Origin: Dolichospermum flos-aquae CCAP 1403/13F
Lineage (GTDB): Bacteria; Cyanobacteriota; Cyanobacteriia; Cyanobacteriales; Nostocaceae
NCBI RefSeq assembly: GCF_012516395.1
Contig: NZ_CP051206.1
Span: 3,454,501-3,518,500 of the forward strand
DNA length: 64,000 bases
Direction of reading: 5' to 3'
Part shown: positions 55,943 through 64,000 of the stretch, in pieces
How positions within the stretch are numbered: position 1 is the stretch's first letter
Layout of the letters: each line of letters opens with the position of its first letter
The notes under the pieces: generated by a model
Seen by the model: only the letters and a program-made list of their open reading frames with translations
Told to the model about the DNA's origin: nothing
The model's database searches: none
Translations under genes and position numbers: made by a program

Positions 55943-56380
55943 GGCTATTATTTTTTACAGAAGTACATAGAATTAACAAAGATGATTGCGTAAAAACGCA
56001 GGTTTTACTTTGGCAGTAATTCAAAATTTACGGGGGATAGGGATGATTATCCTGATTATTTCTATAAACCGTAATTTTTATTGTGAATATTGAAGAGGTA
56101 AATATGCTGGTATAGCAGGAGTTAGGGGAGGAGGAGAGTAGTTTCCCGACTTCAGCCCACAGTCCTGAGTATTCAAATTTTCAACAATCTTAAAACCACA
56201 ATTTTCTTATGTGCGGTTGCCCCGACTCATGCTATTATTGTGGTAGATGGATAAAATTGCCTACTTTCTCTAATGCAGGTAGCTACTTGTCTAATTGTTG
56301 TCTTTATTTCTATAAAATCTAAAGTTGTTTTTCTGTAAAATAAAAAGTGCCGCTGATTAAGGCTAAAGTAATAACCTCCC
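55943..56380. other. Intergenic region, no feature
   Basis: 438 bp between divergent genes; a purine-rich GGAGGAGGAG stretch near 56130 is the only notable composition. Promoters for both flanking genes should lie here, but none is clear. Confidence 0.4.
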
Positions 56381-57004
56381 ATGAGTGATCAAAGTCCCTA
56401 CGAAAAACTTGGGGTATCAGAAGACGCAAGCTTCGATGAAATTCAGGATGTTCGGAATCGCCTGTTAGAACGACATGGTGGTGATGGCAATGTCCGAGAA
56501 GTTATTGAAGCTGCTTATGATGCGATTCTAATGGAGCGCCTGCGGATGCGCCAAGAAGGTAAAATTAAAGTGCCTGAACGCATCCGGTTTCCAGAAAAGC
56601 GAGTTCGATCTTCTCCCCAAACAAGTCAAACCCTTGGTCAGCAGTCTCCTGCATGGCTAAAGCGGAGTATAGATCAGCCTACGTTAACTGATGTACTGCT
56701 ACCAGGAGCTTGGTATCTGGGTTTAAGTGCAACTAGTGTGTTATATCCCGGTGGTAGCGGACAGGTTTTACAACTGTCCTTGGTAGTTGGGGTAGCTATT
56801 GGTGTTTACTTCCTCAATCGCAAGGAAGGAAAATTTGGTAGAGCGGTTTTATTCACGTTAGTTAGTTTAATTGCTGGCTTAATCGCTGGCGGTCTACTTG
56901 CTGGCTTAACATTACCATTACCATTGATAACTTTGACAGCGAATCAGTTTTCGACGCTGTTGACTTTTATATTGATGTGGTTAGTAAGTAGCTTTTTACG
57001 TTAG
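56381..57004 (+). CDS. CPP1-like (DUF3353) J-like membrane protein
   Basis: 207 residues. The N-terminus SPYEKLGVSEDASFDEIQDVRNRLLERHGGD has a J-domain-like pattern without the HPD motif. A basic linker leads to three or four membrane segments (about 110-205). This is the layout of plant CPP1, a chaperone-like protein stabilising protochlorophyllide oxidoreductase, and of its cyanobacterial relatives. A role with that enzyme in this organism is inferred. GGGTAAT-like repeats follow the stop. Confidence 0.88.
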   Translation: MSDQSPYEKLGVSEDASFDEIQDVRNRLLERHGGDGNVREVIEAAYDAILMERLRMRQEGKIKVPERIRFPEKRVRSSPQTSQTLGQQSPAWLKRSIDQPTLTDVLLPGAWYLGLSATSVLYPGGSGQVLQLSLVVGVAIGVYFLNRKEGKFGRAVLFTLVSLIAGLIAGGLLAGLTLPLPLITLTANQFSTLLTFILMWLVSSFLR

Positions 57005-57045
57005 GTAATGGGTAATTGGTTAATGACCGATTACCCATAATTTTT

Positions 57046-57726
57046 TTATTGTTTGAGGATAAAATCTACAGCCGTTTTTAAATCGGTCACAATCATATCA
57101 GGTTGATAAAATGCTAGTTGGCTGCGATCTCGGATACCCGACTCAACTGCAATAATTTTGATATCGTGTTTTTTGGCAGCAGTAATGTCGGCTTCTGTGT
57201 CTCCCACCATCCAAGTATCAGCCGCAGGGGGGAGTTCAGCTAAGGCTCTAGCCATTAATAATGGTTTATCTTCGACATCACGAGTTTTTACATAGTCGTT
57301 ACTTAGGCAATAACGACGGGTTTCTGGGAAAAACTGGCTCAAATTATATTGATTAAAAGCATAATCTAATTCTCGTACCCGTCGCATTGTCATCACGGCT
57401 AAATCAACACCGGCTGCTTGAACTTTGGTGAGTGTTTCTAATGCAGTGGGAACAAGGACATCATACTGGAAATAGGGGAGGGTGTGGACTATTTGTTTAC
57501 GGATTTGGGAAAATTCTTGCCCTTGTTGGGCATCTAAACCTGATTGTAGAGCAATTTGGAGTTCGGGAGTGTGCGATCGCTTGAGTTGCCAAAATTCGGC
57601 TTTAGAAAGTTCTGTAATTGTTTGTTGAGGATATCGGGTTTTCTCTAAACACAATTGATAAACACGGTAGTAGCGTTCTGAAACATCCATGATTGGACCG
57701 TCAAAGTCAGTAATTAATCTCAGCAT
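57046..57726 (-). CDS. HAD-superfamily hydrolase
   Basis: 226 residues from the ATG at 57726 (MLRLITDFDGPIMDVSERYY); an upstream frame to 57762 crosses a hairpin and is rejected. HAD motif I is FDGPIMD; in it the usual second Asp is Pro, unlike the DxD of phosphatases, so the acid/base residue should be checked. Motif II/III and the loop MVGDTEADITAAKKHDIKII (motif IV) are typical of phosphoglycolate-phosphatase-like proteins. Substrate unknown. It lies downstream of sbcC on the same strand with a terminator hairpin between. Confidence 0.85.
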   Translation of the reverse strand: MLRLITDFDGPIMDVSERYYRVYQLCLEKTRYPQQTITELSKAEFWQLKRSHTPELQIALQSGLDAQQGQEFSQIRKQIVHTLPYFQYDVLVPTALETLTKVQAAGVDLAVMTMRRVRELDYAFNQYNLSQFFPETRRYCLSNDYVKTRDVEDKPLLMARALAELPPAADTWMVGDTEADITAAKKHDIKIIAVESGIRDRSQLAFYQPDMIVTDLKTAVDFILKQ

Positions 57727-57744
57727 GAGTAGATAATTGGATAT

Positions 57745-57777
57745 AGATCCCCGACTTCTCAAAGAAGTCGGGGATCT
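57745..57777 (-). terminator. Hairpin after sbcC (dispersed hairpin family, copy 3)
   Basis: AGATCCCCGACTTCT and AGAAGTCGGGGATCT arms around a CAA loop. No T run on the minus strand, so terminator strength is uncertain. Confidence 0.6.
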
Positions 57778-57782
57778 GGGTA

Positions 57783-60700
57783 TTACATCAATAATTGTAA
57801 CTGTGAACCTTGCTGATTTTTACTCACTTCGATTCGGGCTTGGAAGGCTTCTTTGAGGTGGGGCATATGGGTTACAGTGAGGATACAGGCAAAATCAGCG
57901 GATATGGCGTTAATTGCCGCAATTAAGCGATCGCATCCTTCCCCATCTTGAGTCCCAAAACCTTCATCTATTACTAATAATTGTAATGATGCTCCTGCTC
58001 TTTGCGCTAATAATTTTGCTAAAGCTAAACGAATCGCAAAGTTAATTCTAAAAGCTTCTCCTCCTGAATAAGTTTCATAGGATCTCGTTCCTCTGGAATC
58101 AGCAATTAAAATATCTAATGTATCTATCAATTTAGCATTTTTCTTACTTGATTTGCCACTGCGTCCCGCTTTTTGGGTGATAAATTGGACGTGAAATTGA
58201 TTCGCACTCAATCGAGAAAGTAATTGATTAGCTTCTGCTTCCAATTGGGGTAAAATATTTTCAATCATTAAAGCTTGAATCCCATTTTTGCCAAAAGCTT
58301 GAGCTAATTCTTGATAAACACGCTGTTGTTGTTTACAAATTTGCACCTGTTGGATATCTTGTTCATATTGATTTTGCAAAGTTTCTAATTGCAGAGACAT
58401 TTGTTTTAATTGTCCCAACTGAGATATTTTATTATCTAGTTCCCGTCTCCGGTTTGCTAATTGTTGTTCTAAAGCATTAATTTGGGCTGTTGGGTTCGCA
58501 CTATCGGTTAATTGTTTAACCATATTATCAATTTGTTGAGTTAATATTTCTCGTTCTTTGAATATTCTTTGCAATGAATCTTCCAAATCTTGACTTTTAT
58601 GACTTAATTGAGGATATTGTGCTTGTGCTGATAATAATTGTTGATGACGTAATTGCCAACCTTGCCCTTGTCGCACACCTTGACGCAGATAATTATGCTG
58701 TTCTGAACTATAGCCAATTTCGGCAATTTGCTTTTCTAAAATAGCGATTTCTTTCGCACAATCAGAATCAGTTTGTCCTTGTTGCAGTTGCAATTGTAAT
58801 TGAGCAATATTCGCTGTTAATTCTGGTTTTCTAGCTATTAATTGTCCTTGGCGTTTTAAGGCATCCTTAATTTGTCCTTGTTTAATTTCTGCCCAACGTA
58901 ATTTATCCACATCACTACGGGCAAGAACGTGGTCTTGTTCACTATAATTAAGTTGCTGGAGATATTGATCTAATTGCTGAATTTCTATTTGTTTTTCTGG
59001 TGCATAATCACCGGTTTCTAAGGAATTTTCTAAATGTTGTTTTTCAGAAATAATTTGCAGTAACTGTTGTTGGACATCACTTGTAGCTTCTAACTGTGCT
59101 GCTAATTGTCCCCGTTTTTCTCGCAATGAATCATAACCTGATAACTTTTGGTCTATTTCTCGATATTCTTGTCTGAGTACCTGAATTTCCCGATCTGAAA
59201 CCGCTATTTGTTCCCGCACTACCCAAAATTGTCCTTGAGTATCTTCATATTCTAATTGGGTTTTTTCGATAACTTTACTCCAATGATGTTCATCTAAAGG
59301 ACGTTCACATAAAGGACAACTAGCATCAGGATTTTGTAACATTTGCAATTTTTGTTCTAGTTCTCCTAATAACTTTTCATAATCTCCTCGGTGAGCTTGT
59401 AACCGTTCCAGAAAATGTCGTCTTTCCTGTCCTTTTTCCTTGACTCTTTGGAGATAAACTCGCTTTTTATCTAATTCTTCAATTTGCGTTCCTATCTCTA
59501 TTACTGCTTGTTGTAATTGGGGTTGACGATGGTGTTGATTTTGTAATTGTTTTTCTGTGGCTTGCATTTGCTCCAATCGCGCTACTAGACTAGCATGAGT
59601 GCGATCTAATTGACTTTGCAAACTGGCTCTTTGTTGTAATAATGGTGTTACCTGCATTTGCAATTGATCTAAGTTAGTCAAATGCTGACGAGCGGTATTT
59701 AATTGTAATATAGCTGTTTCGATATCCCCAGATTTACTCAAGGTTTGGGAAATTTCTTGTTCTTGTTGTTCTAAAGCTGCTAATTGAGCTTCAGCTTGTT
59801 GTAATTGACGTTCTAGATCTTGAGTTTGTTTATATAACTGTTGTTGTTTTTGTTGTTTTAAATTGGTAGCGCGGGTATGTTGTTCAAATTTAGCTGCAAA
59901 AATTTCTTCTTGAGATTGCAGACTTTGATATTGAGTATAACCGGCTTGAATATCAACTTGTTGATTGATAATCTTTTCTAAATCTGTTAATTGGGATTTT
60001 ACGGAAATTTGTTCTTGTTGTAAGCGATCGCTATCTTGGTTCAGATTATCATATCGTTGCCGCACAAAATTTAATTGTTGTTCCCAACTTTGTCTTTGAT
60101 GTTGGATAACTTGTAAACTTTGTAATTGAATATTTTCAAAAGCTTGTACTTGTTGTAAATTATTCAATTGCGCTTCTAACTCAGCGCGTTGAGTTTCCGT
60201 TGTTTCCCGTTGTTGTAGTTGAATTTTAATATTCGCTAAAGAATTTTCTAAATCTTCTCCTCGGATTCTATAAAGTTTAGATTTATCCTTAGCGCGTTCT
60301 TCTAACTCATCATACTGATTTAGTTTTAATAACTCCGCCAAAATTTCCTTGCGTTCAGCAGGACGTTTGAGCATAAATTCATCGGCTTTCCCCTGACGCA
60401 AATAAGCTGAATTAATAAAAGTCTCATAATCTAGCTTAATATGTTCGAGAATGACATCCTGAGTGGCTTTTAATCCCTTACCCGTCAAAGGACGAAACCC
60501 AGCAGGAGTTTCAATTTGAAATTCCAAAATACTAGTTCCACCTCTTACCCGGTTGCGAATTACCCGATAAGTTTGCAAACCACTCTGGAAAGTGAAATCA
60601 ATTCGGACTTCTTGTGCGCCAGAATGAATCACATCATCCTCAATAGTAGCACGGCTTTCACCCCAAATTGCCCAAGTGATAGCTTCTAAAAGGGAAGATT

Positions 60701-60809
60701 TCCCCGCACCATTAGAACCACAAATACACGCCGTATGCAAGCCGCTAAAATCTAAAGCTGCGTCACGGTAACTAAGAAAGTTTTTGATGATAAGTTGGAC
60801 TGGAATCAT
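57783..60809 (-). CDS. sbcC: SbcC/Rad50-type DNA repair ATPase
   Basis: 1008 residues of an SMC-like protein. Walker A is CGSNGAGKSSLLEAITWAIWG (near 31-39); two long Gln-rich coiled-coil arms meet at a zinc hook, DASCPLCERPLDEHHW (Cys-Pro-x-Cys, about 494). The C-terminal head has the signature TYSGGEAFRINFAIRLALAK (near 914) and Walker B LQLLVIDEGFGTQDG. It acts with the SbcD nuclease on hairpins and double-strand ends. sbcD is not adjacent. It is divergent from hsdR, with 250 bp between, lacking a clear feature. Confidence 0.93.
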   Translation of the reverse strand: MIPVQLIIKNFLSYRDAALDFSGLHTACICGSNGAGKSSLLEAITWAIWGESRATIEDDVIHSGAQEVRIDFTFQSGLQTYRVIRNRVRGGTSILEFQIETPAGFRPLTGKGLKATQDVILEHIKLDYETFINSAYLRQGKADEFMLKRPAERKEILAELLKLNQYDELEERAKDKSKLYRIRGEDLENSLANIKIQLQQRETTETQRAELEAQLNNLQQVQAFENIQLQSLQVIQHQRQSWEQQLNFVRQRYDNLNQDSDRLQQEQISVKSQLTDLEKIINQQVDIQAGYTQYQSLQSQEEIFAAKFEQHTRATNLKQQKQQQLYKQTQDLERQLQQAEAQLAALEQQEQEISQTLSKSGDIETAILQLNTARQHLTNLDQLQMQVTPLLQQRASLQSQLDRTHASLVARLEQMQATEKQLQNQHHRQPQLQQAVIEIGTQIEELDKKRVYLQRVKEKGQERRHFLERLQAHRGDYEKLLGELEQKLQMLQNPDASCPLCERPLDEHHWSKVIEKTQLEYEDTQGQFWVVREQIAVSDREIQVLRQEYREIDQKLSGYDSLREKRGQLAAQLEATSDVQQQLLQIISEKQHLENSLETGDYAPEKQIEIQQLDQYLQQLNYSEQDHVLARSDVDKLRWAEIKQGQIKDALKRQGQLIARKPELTANIAQLQLQLQQGQTDSDCAKEIAILEKQIAEIGYSSEQHNYLRQGVRQGQGWQLRHQQLLSAQAQYPQLSHKSQDLEDSLQRIFKEREILTQQIDNMVKQLTDSANPTAQINALEQQLANRRRELDNKISQLGQLKQMSLQLETLQNQYEQDIQQVQICKQQQRVYQELAQAFGKNGIQALMIENILPQLEAEANQLLSRLSANQFHVQFITQKAGRSGKSSKKNAKLIDTLDILIADSRGTRSYETYSGGEAFRINFAIRLALAKLLAQRAGASLQLLVIDEGFGTQDGEGCDRLIAAINAISADFACILTVTHMPHLKEAFQARIEVSKNQQGSQLQLLM

Positions 60810-61059
60810 TCAGGCTATAGCGCCACATTTACAATTTTGATTGTTAACAGTACAGATGCACTTAGTTTTTAGTTTAGTCATGTAATTAGCAGGTTTCTAG
60901 TCTTGAAGACATCAATTTTACAAAAATTTACAATATTGGGACAACTTTTTCCAAATGTCATCTGATGTCATCGTCAGATATTCTGTTTTTGTTGTCAAAA
61001 ATGCGTTTATTGATACTATAGGTAATAAGTGTGCTAAAACCATAATCAGACTTAATTCT

Positions 61060-63411
61060 ATGGACTTTGACAAAAAAGCCCTCAGCGAACGCGACATCTG
61101 TACTAAATACATCACTCCTGCCATAGTGCAAACCGCAGGATGGGATTTACATAGCCAAATCCGTGAAGAATACACCCTCACCGCAGGACGGGTTTATGTG
61201 AGGGGTAAATTAGTCACAAGAGGAGAAAGTAAACGCGCTGATTATATTCTCTTCTACAAACCTAATCTCAAAATTGCTGTCATTGAAGCCAAAGATAATA
61301 ACCACAGTGTGGGAAGTGGAATGCAGCAAGCGCTTAATTATGCAGAAATGTTAGATATACCTTTTGTTTATAGTTCCAATGGTGACGCATTTTTAGAACA
61401 TGATAGAACTGTGACATCAGGAATAATGGCAAGAGAAATTCCTTTAGATAAATTTCCCACACCAACAGAATTATGGCAACGTTACTGTAAATGGCGCAAT
61501 ATTGATGATGAATTACAGCCTATTGTTACTCAAAGTTATTATGATGATGGCAGTGGTAAATCACCCCGTTACTATCAAGAAATAGCTATTAATAAAACTG
61601 TAGAAGCCATTGCTAAAGGTGAAAACAGGGTATTATTAGTTATGGCTACAGGTACGGGTAAAACCTTCACAGCTTTTCAAATTATTTGGCGGTTATGGAG
61701 ATCTAAACATAAAACTAGAATCCTATTTTTAGCAGATAGAAATATTCTCATAGACCAGACTAAAACCAATGATTTTAAACCCTTTGGTTCTCCGATGACG
61801 AAAATAACTAAACGTCAGGTAGATACAGCTTATGAAATTTATTTAGCCCTTTATCAAGGTGTATCAGGAACAGAAGAATCTAAAAATATATATAAACAAT
61901 TCACTAGGGGATTTTTTGATTTAATTGTAATTGATGAATGTCATCGTGGTAGTGCGGCTGATGATTCTGCATGGCGAGAAATTTTAGAATACTTTTCTGC
62001 TGCTACCCAAATCGGTTTAACAGCTACACCCAAGGAAACTAAAGAGGTTTCTAATATAGATTATTTTGGCCAACCCATTTATACTTATTCTTTGAAACAA
62101 GGGATAGAAGATGGATTTTTAGCCCCTTATAAAGTTGTCAGAATTGACATTGATAAAGACTTAGAAGGCTGGCAACCAGCACCGGGAGAATTAGATAAAT
62201 ATCATCAATTAATTGATGATAAACTTTACACCCAAAAAGACATTAACCGCACATTAATATTAGAAAATCGAGATATTTTAGTAGCGAAAAAAATTACCGA
62301 ATTTCTCAAAGCTACCAACCGTTTTGATAAAACCATTGTTTTCTGTGAAGATATAGACCACGCCGAAAGAATGCGCTGTGCCTTAATTAATGAAAATAGT
62401 GATTTAGTTTCCCAAAATCGTAAATATATTATGCGAATTACGGGAGATGATGAACAGGGAAAAGCAGAATTAGATAATTTCATTTTACCAGAAAGTCCCT
62501 ATCCAGTGATTGTGACGACATCTAAATTAATGACTACAGGAATAGATGCCCAAACCTGTAAATTAATTGTTTTAGATAAAAATATTGGTTCAATGACTGA
62601 GTTTAAACAAATCATTGGTAGAGGGACAAGAATTAATGAAGAATTTGATAAAACATATTTCACAATTATAGATTTCAAAAAAGCTACTAAAAAGTTTAAT
62701 GATGAAGATTTTGATGGCAAACCTGTACAAATATATGAGCCAAAAACAGGGGAATCTCCTGTACCTCCAGATGATGATAATGGTAGTACAGATAATGGAG
62801 ACAGTAGAGATAATATTGATGATTTACCAGAAAAAACAGGACAAAAGCGAGTTAAATTTGTACCTGTAGGTGTGGATGCTGCAATAGTTTCTGAAAGGAC
62901 TCTTTATTATGGTAAAGATGGTAAATTAATCACCGAATCTATTAAGGACTATACCCGGAAAACTGTCCAACAAGAATTTACGACTTTAGATAAATTTCTC
63001 CGTCGTTGGAATGCAGCAGCACAGAAACAAGCTATTATTCAAGAATTGCATGAACAGGGAATTTTATTAGAAGCATTAGCACAAGAAGTGGGGAAAGATT
63101 TTGATCCTTTTGATTTAATTTGTCATGTGGCTTTTGACAAACCGGCTTTAAGTCGGAAAGAAAGGGCGAAAAAGGTGCGTCAGCGTGATTATTTTCATCA
63201 ATATAGTGAAAAAGCCCGTGCGGTTTTAGATGCACTTTTAGATAAATATGCAGATGAGGGAATTGAAAATATTGAAAATATAAATGATTTAAAAGTGCAA
63301 CCGTTTGATAAAATAGGTACACCTATAGAAATTGTCAAATTATTTGGTAATAAACAAAAATATTTAGAAGCATTACAGGAGTTAAAAAATCAACTTTATA
63401 TGGCATCATGA
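61060..63411 (+). CDS. hsdR: Type I restriction-modification system, endonuclease/translocase subunit R
   Basis: 783 residues from the ATG at 61060 (MDFDKKALSERDICTKYITP), the usual opening; the frame is open to an ATG at 60955. An N-terminal PD-(D/E)xK nuclease is seen: RADYILFYKPNLKIAVIEAKD. The SF2 motor follows: Walker A VMATGTGKTFTAFQ, DECH box LIVIDECHRGSAADD, QIGLTATPKE and IGRGTRI. A C-terminal helical part completes it. HsdR cuts DNA after translocation by the HsdR2M2S complex. The methylase gene starts 449 bp downstream; hsdS is outside the window. Confidence 0.95.
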   Translation: MDFDKKALSERDICTKYITPAIVQTAGWDLHSQIREEYTLTAGRVYVRGKLVTRGESKRADYILFYKPNLKIAVIEAKDNNHSVGSGMQQALNYAEMLDIPFVYSSNGDAFLEHDRTVTSGIMAREIPLDKFPTPTELWQRYCKWRNIDDELQPIVTQSYYDDGSGKSPRYYQEIAINKTVEAIAKGENRVLLVMATGTGKTFTAFQIIWRLWRSKHKTRILFLADRNILIDQTKTNDFKPFGSPMTKITKRQVDTAYEIYLALYQGVSGTEESKNIYKQFTRGFFDLIVIDECHRGSAADDSAWREILEYFSAATQIGLTATPKETKEVSNIDYFGQPIYTYSLKQGIEDGFLAPYKVVRIDIDKDLEGWQPAPGELDKYHQLIDDKLYTQKDINRTLILENRDILVAKKITEFLKATNRFDKTIVFCEDIDHAERMRCALINENSDLVSQNRKYIMRITGDDEQGKAELDNFILPESPYPVIVTTSKLMTTGIDAQTCKLIVLDKNIGSMTEFKQIIGRGTRINEEFDKTYFTIIDFKKATKKFNDEDFDGKPVQIYEPKTGESPVPPDDDNGSTDNGDSRDNIDDLPEKTGQKRVKFVPVGVDAAIVSERTLYYGKDGKLITESIKDYTRKTVQQEFTTLDKFLRRWNAAAQKQAIIQELHEQGILLEALAQEVGKDFDPFDLICHVAFDKPALSRKERAKKVRQRDYFHQYSEKARAVLDALLDKYADEGIENIENINDLKVQPFDKIGTPIEIVKLFGNKQKYLEALQELKNQLYMAS

Positions 63412-63860
63412 AATATGAATTACTGAATATATCTGTGTAGTTATCTGTTAGTTTCCACACCCGCCCAGAAATGAATTTCCGGGCTAATAGCTAAAGTAAA
63501 CTAAAGTTTACTCAAAGATTCTCAGGTTATTTAGTCATCAAAAGACAACTTTTGCTATGAGACTGGGAATATGGCTAACGCCACGCTGCGCTATCATTCC
63601 CAGGCGGGCTATTTCTCGTTCCCATACTCTGTATGGGAATGAATTTTAGAAGGCTCTGCCTTCAATGATACTAGAGGTAGAACCTCTTGATAGCATTCCC
63701 AGTCAGAGACTGGGAACGAGATAATAAATAAAACAAAAAAATAGTCGGTTTTAACCGACTTTAGCTTTGAGACGGGGAATTTATTCCCCGGCTGGCTGAC
63801 TGGCTGACTCAAGTATCTGGCATAATAGCCAATAGTGCATAACTCTATCTCTATCAACAA
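63412..63860. other. Array of short hairpins between hsdR and hsdM
   Basis: No gene; the minus-strand ORF at 63609 is rejected. At least six palindromes: CTGGGAAT/ATTCCCAG (63563-63603), TTCCCATAC/GTATGGGAA (63619-63639), GAAGGC/GCCTTC (63650-63664), AGAGGT/ACCTCT (63672-63686), TTCCCAGTC/GACTGGGAA (63696-63716) and GTCGGTTTTAACCGAC (63744-63759). Confidence 0.75.
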
Positions 63861-64000
63861 ATGTCAATCAGTACCACAATTAAAACTATTCAAGACATCA
63901 TGCGTAAAGATGCGGGTGTGGATGGTGATGCCCAACGCATTAGTCAATTAGTATGGATGATTTTTCTCAAGATTTTTGACGACAGAGAAGAAGAATATGA
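63861..64000 (+). CDS. hsdM: Type I restriction-modification methyltransferase subunit M, 5' part only
   Basis: Starts ATG at 63861, MSISTTIKTIQDIMRKD, and continues DGDAQRISQLVWMIFLKIFDD to the window edge. This is the N-terminal helical bundle of HsdM; the catalytic NPPF motif lies beyond the edge. HsdM methylates adenine in the recognition site set by HsdS. The gene follows hsdR after a hairpin-rich spacer. Only 46 codons are visible, so integrity cannot be judged. Confidence 0.9.
   Translation, partial: MSISTTIKTIQDIMRKDAGVDGDAQRISQLVWMIFLKIFDDREEEY

Noticed and set aside
63609..63860. 83-codon minus-strand ORF
   Set aside because: Made of the hairpin array before hsdM; no start signal.

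Overview
The window is chromosomal DNA from a filamentous cyanobacterium, most likely a low-GC member of the Nostocales (Nostoc/Anabaena/Dolichospermum-like). The signs are many HIP1 octamers (GCGATCGC), heptameric tandem repeats in intergenic DNA (GTCAGTT, ACCCATT and GTTCCCT types), many short dispersed palindromes, and cyanobacterial families such as DUF2811, CPP1-like, PRC-barrel and HMA proteins. The genus is an inference. No tRNA, rRNA or CRISPR array was seen.

Layout. 1-4.4 kb: the 3' end of a decayed tnpB, a coiled-coil/TPR membrane protein with a 58-residue tandem repeat, a KTSC-domain protein and a copper-chaperone-like HMA protein. 4.6-9 kb: gyrA and lnt. 9.2-10.8 kb, minus strand: a compact four-gene cluster of a 2Fe-2S ferredoxin, a TspO-related membrane protein, and a pair resembling the Tse2 toxin and Tsi2 antidote. 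11-17.5 kb: two overlapping minus-strand genes, a P-loop ATPase and a 1695-residue STAND NTPase with 14 WD40 repeats. 17.8-24 kb: a small exported protein, tatC, pdhA, a periplasmic-binding-type protein and a PRC-barrel protein. 24.6-30.6 kb: a VapBC-type pair, a CNNM/CorC-type protein and mfd. 30.7-39.2 kb is an accessory stretch: an ABC-type ATPase with a possible nuclease partner, a Uma2 gene between direct repeats, and a large membrane-protein gene cut by an IS4-type insertion sequence with a clean 10-bp target duplication. 39.5-44.2 kb: an RND efflux pair. 44-54 kb: glycosyltransferase, pdxH, an AI-2E-type transporter, scpA, an NDP-sugar pyrophosphorylase, speA, ndk and terC. 54.2-64 kb: a DnaA-box-like cluster, DUF2811, an OmpR-type regulator, a CPP1-like protein, a HAD phosphatase, sbcC, and the hsdR/hsdM genes of a type I restriction system that runs off the right edge.

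How it fits together. Housekeeping genes (gyrA, lnt, tatC, pdhA, mfd, scpA, speA, ndk, pdxH) alternate with conflict-type modules: the Tse2/Tsi2-like pair, STAND/WD40 pair, VapBC, ATPase/nuclease pair, Uma2 and type I RM. The best candidates for something little described are the Tse2/Tsi2-like pair (9.18-9.78 kb), the ATPase plus STAND-WD40 pair (11.1-17.5 kb) and the ATPase plus TOPRIM-like pair (30.67-32.71 kb). A second theme is repeat invasion: MITE-like elements with terminal inverted repeats, and intergenic palindromes that have entered coding sequence (mfd, tnpB, probably lnt, and the apparent N-terminus of the AI-2E transporter).
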